Positions 4,937-8,633 of a stretch of DNA of 8,633 nucleotides are shown here, one piece after another. Origin of the DNA: an uncultured Lachnoanaerobaculum sp. (GTDB lineage: Bacteria > Bacillota > Clostridia > Lachnospirales > Lachnospiraceae). The stretch lies in NCBI GenBank assembly GCA_938041725.1, contig CALISX010000560.1, positions 1 to 8,633 of the forward strand, written 5' to 3'. Position 1 is the first letter of the stretch; the number at the start of each line of letters is the position of its first letter. The translations under genes were made by a program, and so were the position numbers. The notes under the pieces were generated by a model. The model did not search any database. It saw only the letters and a list, made by a program, of their open reading frames with translations, and was not told the origin of the DNA.

Positions 4937-6915
4937 TATTCACTTTCCTTTCTTTGCAGCAGCCGAATCTTTTCATTGGCTTTTCCCCAATCCAAATCAT
5001 CCCCCACGGCCTTTGCAATCTCTCTCTCATTAAATTCTGCATCTGGATTACGCATGATCTCAATAATATCCGGATCCAGCTGCTCCCCTGGGCCCATGTT
5101 TTTGGCAGCAGCCTCCATCATAAGCTCCAGCGCCTTTGTTCCCTTAATTCCACGCTCTTTCTTATAGGCCTTCACCATTCTTCCAAACGTCCGCTGCTCC
5201 TTCATCTTGGCAGCAATCTCTTCCTTGGAGGCCATGTAGGAAAGCCCCTTGTCCTGCTCAGCTGTCAGGATATACCGATCTTCTGAATCGTATACCCGAA
5301 CACTTGCCAGATCCCTGGGATTGTACCGGACAAAAACCTGTTCCCCCTGGTGATTCATTAAAAGCTCTTCATTGCAAAAGTAAACCTCTTCTCCATAAAA
5401 GCTTAGCTTCACCCCGGCTCTTGTCACCTTTTGCAGCCTGGTGGATCGCAGCAGCATGATATCAAGGACTTCCTTGGAAGCCTTCCGGATCTCCACAAGC
5501 GTCCTTTTGTAAACCTCGTTTGGTGTTTGTCCGTTCATGCCAAAGCCGGTATGTTTCCGGTAGTTATACCAGCCTTCCAGGTACTGTGTAACAAAGGTTT
5601 CAAAGTCTTCCAGCACCGTGATGTTGTTTACATCCTTCACAATGTTTTTTAACCTCTCCGGACGTTCTACTACATTCCCTCCTGTATAGGTGGAAAAGAG
5701 CTTGGAAAACTCCTCCTTCACCGTTAAGAAACTCCGTTCAATGATCTTTGCCCTGGCGTTCTTTACCATTGCAGTCTTAAAATCAATCCCAAGGCGCTCC
5801 ATGATGGTTTGCGGATCCTGCTCCTTTGACTTTTTTCTAAAACCACGGCCTCCTATGTCGATAGTCAAAAATTCCCTGCCGTTGTCCGTCAAAATTCTTT
5901 TTGGGGTCCCGTACCGCTCAATTCCCCGGCGCAAAGCATACAGCGTTGCATCCGCACTGGGATTCAGTGTTACATAGTGTCCCACAAATTTCCTGCTTCT
6001 TACATCTAAGAAGGCTGTCAGATAGACTCTCAAAGGCTTTTCATCCTTGGCCACGATAATATCAAAGGTATGGTTATCCGATACCCATATATCATTGGCC
6101 TGCAGATCCGTATATGATCTATGGATGTAGGGGAGGCATTTATCCTTCATTGCCTTTTCCCCATATCTAAAGTACATCAGCACCGGCTCCTTGATGGTGC
6201 CGATCCACCTGACAAAGGCCCGATCCGTTGGAAAAGCCTCCTTGGATGTATCCAGCCCTCTCTTCTTTGCCTCCAGCTTTGTCAGCGTTACACACATGGA
6301 GGCACTTTTTCGACTCTCATCCAGATAGTAGTACTGGAAGATATCAAACAGCTCCGGCGTCATCTTCTTAGCGTGGTGACCATGTCGGCCTCTGCCATCA
6401 AGTATTGCCAGCTCTCCATGATCTTTTTGGACCTTATCCCATCTAAAAAGTGTGGCCTTTGAAAAAGCCATCTCTGGATACTGAAGCATCACGATCCGCA
6501 CATATGCTGCATCTGCATCTGCCAGCGGGATCCCTTTCTTTCTCTCTTCCTGCCGGTAGCTCTTCCATCCTGCCAGGATTCGATTCTTAAGATTCAATTC
6601 CTCCCTCTGCCGGGCCGTCAAGGTTTCATATGTCAAGTCAATGATTTTCTCTTGCTCTTCCGGATCCGCAGCTGCTGCCTGGAAAATTTCATCCTTAGAG
6701 TGCTTCTTTAAATACCGCTTCACTTCCCGATCTGAAAGGGATGTAAGCGGAATCATATATGACACTCCGGAATTCCCCCCACCTTTTGACTTCGTTTTCC
6801 TCTCTGTTCTTATCTTTCCTTTATCACATAATCTTCTGATATACTGTTCAGAACATCCTCTAAGTTTGGCATACTCTGATGTAGTTATTTTTACACTTGC
6901 AAGAATATCTTCCAT
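4936..6915 (-). CDS. A: Mu-type DDE transposase
   Basis: A 659-residue transposase of the MuA family (Mu's is similar in size). Domains in order: N-terminal winged-helix DNA-binding part (about 10-65, TSEYAKLRGCSEQYIRRLCDKGKI), helical end-binding region (about 85-260), RNase H-fold core with the DDE triad D280 (VSDNH), D344 (ILTDNGREF) and E393 (IIERSF), the C-terminal beta-barrel of Mu transposases (about 500-555), and a basic/acidic helical tail expected to contact the B ATPase. It pairs the prophage ends, nicks them and joins them to target DNA. The start is ATG 6915 with AAAGGA 6 bases upstream, rather than the adjacent TTG at 6918. The catalytic residues are intact, so it is probably active. 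It is 100 bases downstream of the Ner-like gene and overlaps gene B by one base. Confidence 0.95.
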   Translation of the reverse strand: MEDILASVKITTSEYAKLRGCSEQYIRRLCDKGKIRTERKTKSKGGGNSGVSYMIPLTSLSDREVKRYLKKHSKDEIFQAAAADPEEQEKIIDLTYETLTARQREELNLKNRILAGWKSYRQEERKKGIPLADADAAYVRIVMLQYPEMAFSKATLFRWDKVQKDHGELAILDGRGRHGHHAKKMTPELFDIFQYYYLDESRKSASMCVTLTKLEAKKRGLDTSKEAFPTDRAFVRWIGTIKEPVLMYFRYGEKAMKDKCLPYIHRSYTDLQANDIWVSDNHTFDIIVAKDEKPLRVYLTAFLDVRSRKFVGHYVTLNPSADATLYALRRGIERYGTPKRILTDNGREFLTIDIGGRGFRKKSKEQDPQTIMERLGIDFKTAMVKNARAKIIERSFLTVKEEFSKLFSTYTGGNVVERPERLKNIVKDVNNITVLEDFETFVTQYLEGWYNYRKHTGFGMNGQTPNEVYKRTLVEIRKASKEVLDIMLLRSTRLQKVTRAGVKLSFYGEEVYFCNEELLMNHQGEQVFVRYNPRDLASVRVYDSEDRYILTAEQDKGLSYMASKEEIAAKMKEQRTFGRMVKAYKKERGIKGTKALELMMEAAAKNMGPGEQLDPDIIEIMRNPDAEFNEREIAKAVGDDLDWGKANEKIRLLQRKESE

Positions 6916-6983
6916 CAAATGTCCTTTCTTTCTCTTGCAAAAACCGTATTAAACATGTTAATATAAAGTTCCATTATTTACTT

Positions 6984-7015
6984 GAGCCCATATGCTTCCC
7001 CAAAGCTGTGGGCTC
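6984..7015 (-). repeat. Hairpin-forming inverted repeat between the Ner-like gene and the transposase
   Basis: Arms GAGCCCA (6984-6990) and TGGGCTC (7009-7015) pair perfectly over 7 bp, and an inner GCTT/AAGC pairs over 4 bp, giving one 32-base structure with a small internal loop and a 5-base loop. It begins directly after the TGA of the Ner-like gene. No T-run follows in either direction, so it is not a standard intrinsic terminator. Confidence 0.6.
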
Positions 7016-7195
7016 TCAGTTTATACCTAATAGTCTATCTATTTCTTTCTTATATTTCCCCGCCCCCCTATTCCCACTTACAATCCTGTTTAAATACTGT
7101 CTACTACATCCCAAGGAAATTGCTAATTCTGTTTGAGTTAATCCCTTATCAATTAACTTTTTCTTAATGACTTTTCCATAGCTGCAATCTGCCAT
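7016..7195 (-). CDS. Ner/Cro-like HTH regulator, first gene of the early operon
   Basis: A 59-residue helix-turn-helix protein (MADCSYGKVIKKKLIDKG, then LTQTELAISLGCSRQYLNRIVSG at about 19-41, end KKEIDRLLGIN). It is a single XRE/Cro-type DNA-binding domain, comparable in size and place to Mu Ner, which turns down early and repressor transcription during lytic growth. The start is ATG 7195, because AGAAGGAGG (7200-7208) lies 4 bases upstream; a longer reading to 7273 would run through the operator region and the early promoter's start site. It is the first gene after the strong leftward promoter at 7275-7303. Likely operators are the GTGGG repeats at 7217-7268. Ner-like action is inferred from position and fold. 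Confidence 0.82.
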   Translation of the reverse strand: MADCSYGKVIKKKLIDKGLTQTELAISLGCSRQYLNRIVSGNRGAGKYKKEIDRLLGIN

Positions 7196-7199
7196 AAAT

Positions 7200-7208
7200 C
7201 CTCCTTCT
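7200..7208 (-). promoter_or_regulatory. Ribosome-binding site fixing the Ner-like start
   Basis: AGAAGGAGG on the minus strand, 4 bases before ATG 7195. It selects the 59-residue product over the longer open frame. Confidence 0.85.
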
Positions 7209-7214
7209 AAATTA

Positions 7215-7243
7215 TTGTGGGTAACAAATAAACCTGTTATAAT
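7215..7243 (+). promoter_or_regulatory. Candidate rightward promoter for the repressor
   Basis: TATAAT at 7238-7243 is perfect and carries an extended -10 (TG at 7235-7236, one base before it). TTGTGG at 7215-7220 lies 17 bases upstream. Transcription would start near 7250 and reach the repressor ATG at 7359 through a leader of about 110 bases. It faces the leftward promoter at 7275-7303, so transcripts would overlap. Confidence 0.6.
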
Positions 7244-7269
7244 CCGCAGTGGGATATTTTTTACCCACA
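7216..7269. promoter_or_regulatory. GTGGG-type operator set, candidate Ner-like binding sites
   Basis: TGTGGGTAA (7216-7224) and its exact reverse complement TTACCCACA (7261-7269) flank the rightward -10. A third copy, GTGGGATA (7249-7256), pairs with the right arm to form a compact dyad at 7249-7268. The half-site at 7217 overlaps the rightward -35, and the dyad covers the expected start points of both promoters. Assignment to the Ner-like protein is inference: the other palindrome family better fits the repressor. Confidence 0.6.
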
Positions 7270-7274
7270 CCAAT

Positions 7275-7303
7275 ATTATAGTTGAATATTTTCAACTAGT
7301 CAA
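7275..7303 (-). promoter_or_regulatory. Leftward early promoter (Pe-like)
   Basis: On the minus strand TTGACT (7303-7298) and TATAAT (7280-7275) are separated by exactly 17 bases, an almost consensus housekeeping promoter. Transcription would start near 7268 and enter the Ner-like gene, transposase, ATPase and the rest of the early operon. The spacer is occupied by a perfect palindrome, so repressor binding would block polymerase. Confidence 0.85.
7280..7297. promoter_or_regulatory. Operator O1 within the early promoter spacer
   Basis: AGTTGAATATTTTCAACT: perfect 7-bp arms around a 4-base centre, lying exactly between the -10 and -35 of the leftward promoter. It shares the GTTG...CAAC frame with the palindrome at 7322-7337, about 41 bp away centre to centre (roughly four helical turns), so the CI-like repressor probably binds both. 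Confidence 0.7.
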
Positions 7304-7321
7304 TTGTTTTGTTCTGTATTG

Positions 7322-7337
7322 GTTGTAAATTTACAAC
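7322..7337. promoter_or_regulatory. Operator O2 upstream of the repressor gene
   Basis: GTTGTAAATTTACAAC, a perfect 16-bp palindrome related to O1. It lies in the repressor leader just before the weak GGGAG ribosome-binding site at about 7344-7348, so it could mediate autoregulation. Confidence 0.7.
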
Positions 7338-7358
7338 TGGGTTGGGAGAATAATTATT

Positions 7359-8138
7359 ATGAGTATATTGGATAGAATAAAAGAAGTTGCTCAATCAAAG
7401 GGGATATCTATAGCAGATATAGAAAGAGACTTAGGCATTTCAAATAAAGCAATTTACAGATGGAACCAATCTGAGCCATCTATATCTAAAGTAGTAGCTG
7501 TGGCACACTATTTGGATGTTTCTTTAGAATGGTTAGCCACTGGAGAGGCCGGTGTGGAACCAGCCAAACACCCTATCCTACAACAATATGAATCCTTATC
7601 TACTGAAAACAAAAGGAAATTAGAGTCATTTCTGGAAATTGCAACATTACAAGTTAGTAACCATACGGATCCTAATGATGATAACCACCCTACCAAACTT
7701 TTTCAGGACGGATCTAATGAATATAAAAAAAAGAAAAAAGTACCACTGCTGGGAAAAGTGGCAGCTGGGATCCCTATCACATTGGTAGAAGAATATTTAG
7801 ACCAGGTGCTTGCCCCATCCCATAAAGTAAATTTTGCCACAGTAGCAAAGGGAAAAAGTATGGAGCCGGTCATTCATGATAGCGAAACTATCTTTATACA
7901 ATCTGTAACTGCCCTTGATAATGGAAATATTGGAATTTTTGATATAGATGGAGAGACTACCTGCAAAGTTTTTAAATACGATTATAAAAATAAGACCGTT
8001 ATTTTAACGTCCTTTAACGATGCTTTTAACCCTTTAACTTATCCTTTAAAAAAGTATCAAAATACCTTTCGTATAGTGGGAAAAGTTATTCTCACAGATG
8101 AGCAAGAAGAACGATACCATAACTTCATTAATAAATAG
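7359..8138 (+). CDS. CI-like repressor with LexA/S24 autoprotease domain
   Basis: A 259-residue repressor. Residues 1-62 are an XRE-type helix-turn-helix (ISIADIERDLGISNKAIYRW, then LDVSLEWLATGE). Residues about 63-125 are a polar linker ending in a lysine run. Residues 128-245 are an S24/LexA-type peptidase: cleavage site Ala136-Gly137 in LLGKVAAGIP, catalytic Ser167 in KGKSMEP and Lys203 in TTCKVFK, all present. Such repressors dimerise and, in the presence of RecA filaments, cut themselves, which induces the prophage after DNA damage. It is transcribed away from the early operon. Its DNA looks AT-richer than the early operon. The ATG has only a distant GGGAG, suggesting modest translation. 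It replaces the unrelated Mu c repressor. Confidence 0.92.
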   Translation: MSILDRIKEVAQSKGISIADIERDLGISNKAIYRWNQSEPSISKVVAVAHYLDVSLEWLATGEAGVEPAKHPILQQYESLSTENKRKLESFLEIATLQVSNHTDPNDDNHPTKLFQDGSNEYKKKKKVPLLGKVAAGIPITLVEEYLDQVLAPSHKVNFATVAKGKSMEPVIHDSETIFIQSVTALDNGNIGIFDIDGETTCKVFKYDYKNKTVILTSFNDAFNPLTYPLKKYQNTFRIVGKVILTDEQEERYHNFINK

Positions 8139-8143
8139 GTTTT

Positions 8144-8174
8144 GTTATGCATAAATATTCTTTTTATGCATAAC
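8144..8174. repeat. Perfect 12-bp inverted repeat after the repressor gene
   Basis: GTTATGCATAAA and TTTATGCATAAC pair perfectly around a 7-base loop, starting 5 bases after the repressor stop. It may end the repressor transcript, although no T-run follows; each arm also contains the palindrome ATGCAT, so a protein-binding role is possible. Confidence 0.65.
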
Positions 8175-8276
8175 ACTAATATATCTATTAATGATCTTAT
8201 CTAGCTCTTCTTATCCTGTTTTTTTGATAGTGCGCAATTAATATCTTTTAAACCATTGATACTACTGACTTTTTAG

Positions 8277-8322
8277 GACTGCGAAACTATAAGGATTTAA
8301 AATGCCGTTTAGTTTCTCAGTC
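8277..8322. repeat. Imperfect 13-bp inverted repeat
   Basis: GACTGCGAAACTA (8277-8289) and TAGTTTCTCAGTC (8310-8322) pair at 12 of 13 positions around a 20-base loop. No T-run or coding sequence is attached. Confidence 0.55.
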
Positions 8323-8363
8323 TGCTATTTTATTGTTGGCAATGTATTAGCTTTTTTCTCAAC

Positions 8364-8402
8364 TTAAAACAGGCTCTAAACCCTTAGTTTAAGCGGTTTT
8401 AA
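8364..8402. repeat. Long bulged hairpin
   Basis: Three helices stack into a 15-bp stem with a 5-base loop CCTTA: TTAAAAC/GTTTTAA, GCT/AGC and TAAAC/GTTTA, separated by one small asymmetric internal loop and one bulged C. No T-run follows on either strand. Confidence 0.5.
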
Positions 8403-8633
8403 AGCCTATTTAACATTCTCACTCTACCATTAAACTTTCATTGTGCGCTATAGAATGTTTTCTTCTCCTTATCAGACAGAAAGAATTAAATCCTATTGCA
8501 CACAATCTCTAAGAATCCTTAATATTCGCCGTTCTCCGGGATTATTCACCTTTACTCACATCCCCTCTATTTTTAGTTCTTCTTATCTGATTACACCTGC
8601 TCCATACATGCGGATTTCCAGTATCACCGTATT

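Larger units (their letters stand above)
8227..8506. repeat. Four dispersed ATTG-N4-CAAT elements, candidate transposase-binding sites
   Basis: ATAGTGCGCAAT (8227-8238), ATTGTTGGCAAT (8332-8343), ATTGTGCGCTAT (8440-8451) and ATTGCACACAAT (8495-8506) are variants of one near-palindromic 12-mer, spaced about 105, 108 and 55 bp. The last two form a longer inverted repeat (12 of 14 pairs, with ATAG/CTAT extension). On the minus strand copies two and three are preceded by a similar GAGAA-AAA stretch. This arrangement could be the left-end binding sites of the transposase. Seen: the repeats. Inferred: their role. Confidence 0.45.
8202..8587 (+). repeat. Dispersed direct repeat TAGYTCTTCTTATC
   Basis: TAGCTCTTCTTATC at 8202-8215 and TAGTTCTTCTTATC at 8574-8587 agree at 13 of 14 positions. 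A weaker copy TTCTTCTCCTTATC is at 8460-8473 (10 of 14). The coordinates span all three copies. Repeated short motifs of this kind occur at transposon ends, but chance in pyrimidine-rich DNA is possible. Confidence 0.35.
8139..8633. other. Non-coding AT-rich region, presumed prophage left-end region
   Basis: No reading frame of convincing length is present on either strand in these 495 bases. In Mu, the DNA beyond the repressor gene carries the left end with its transposase-binding sites, and the same is expected here. I see a perfect inverted repeat after the repressor, two imperfect long hairpins, four ATTG-N4-CAAT-type elements and a direct repeat, described separately. The exact phage/host junction (a TG-starting phage end flanked by a 5-bp target duplication) cannot be fixed without the other end. 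A candidate end lies at the terminal element near 8504. Confidence 0.5.

Noticed and set aside
7196..7273. Longer N-terminus of the Ner-like protein (85 residues)
   Set aside because: It would start before the expected transcription start of the early promoter and include operator DNA; ATG 7195 has an excellent ribosome-binding site.
8144..8174. Intrinsic terminator call for the perfect hairpin after the repressor
   Set aside because: No T-run follows the stem on either strand, so it is listed only as an inverted repeat.
8139..8633. tRNA gene or CRISPR array at the prophage edge
   Set aside because: No cloverleaf with conserved tRNA bases and no regularly spaced identical repeats; the 12-mer copies are diverged and unevenly spaced.

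Overview
The window is the early-control end of a Mu-like transposable prophage from a low-to-mid G+C Gram-positive host, most likely a member of the Clostridia. The basis is a MuA-type DDE transposase directly followed by a MuB-type AAA ATPase with a TAATG stop-start junction. GemA- and Mor-family proteins lie downstream. Ribosome-binding sites are strong AGGAGG types, and the endolysin carries aromatic cell-wall-binding repeats typical of Gram-positive phages. Species and genus cannot be read from the sequence.

Layout, from the right end leftward. 8139-8633 is an AT-rich non-coding stretch with several inverted repeats and four dispersed ATTG-N4-CAAT-type elements; by analogy with Mu it should hold or border the prophage left end. 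7359-8138 (+) is a LexA/S24-type CI-like repressor. 7196-7358 is the genetic switch: a strong leftward early promoter, a probable rightward repressor promoter facing it, and two families of operator-like palindromes. On the minus strand follow a Ner/Cro-like HTH protein (7016-7195), transposase A (4936-6915), ATPase B (3998-4936), two short tightly coupled unknown genes (3809-3982 and 3586-3816), a protein in the position of Mu Gam (2624-3328), GemA (2186-2611), a CHAP endolysin (1395-2189) and a Mor-type activator (1048-1368). A bidirectional hairpin terminator closes this unit at about 1020-1049. Beyond it, a separate promoter-like sequence (965-994) precedes an LLH-type holin (457-927) and a second small membrane/coiled-coil protein that runs off the window (1-438).

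One gene breaks the pattern: 3414-3713 lies on the plus strand, against the early operon, looks more AT-rich than its neighbours, and overlaps the end of the minus-strand gene 3586-3816. It looks like a moron (extra cargo gene) of unknown function.

How the parts probably work together (inference from Mu and lambdoid phages): the repressor holds the leftward early promoter off in the lysogen and is probably self-cleaved after DNA damage. The early operon then makes the Ner-like protein, A and B for replicative transposition, and finally Mor. Mor would activate the unit beyond the terminator, starting with the holins. Unusual points are the endolysin inside the early unit, a possible sliding-clamp-binding peptide at the end of Mor, and the LexA-type repressor controlling a Mu-type transposition module.
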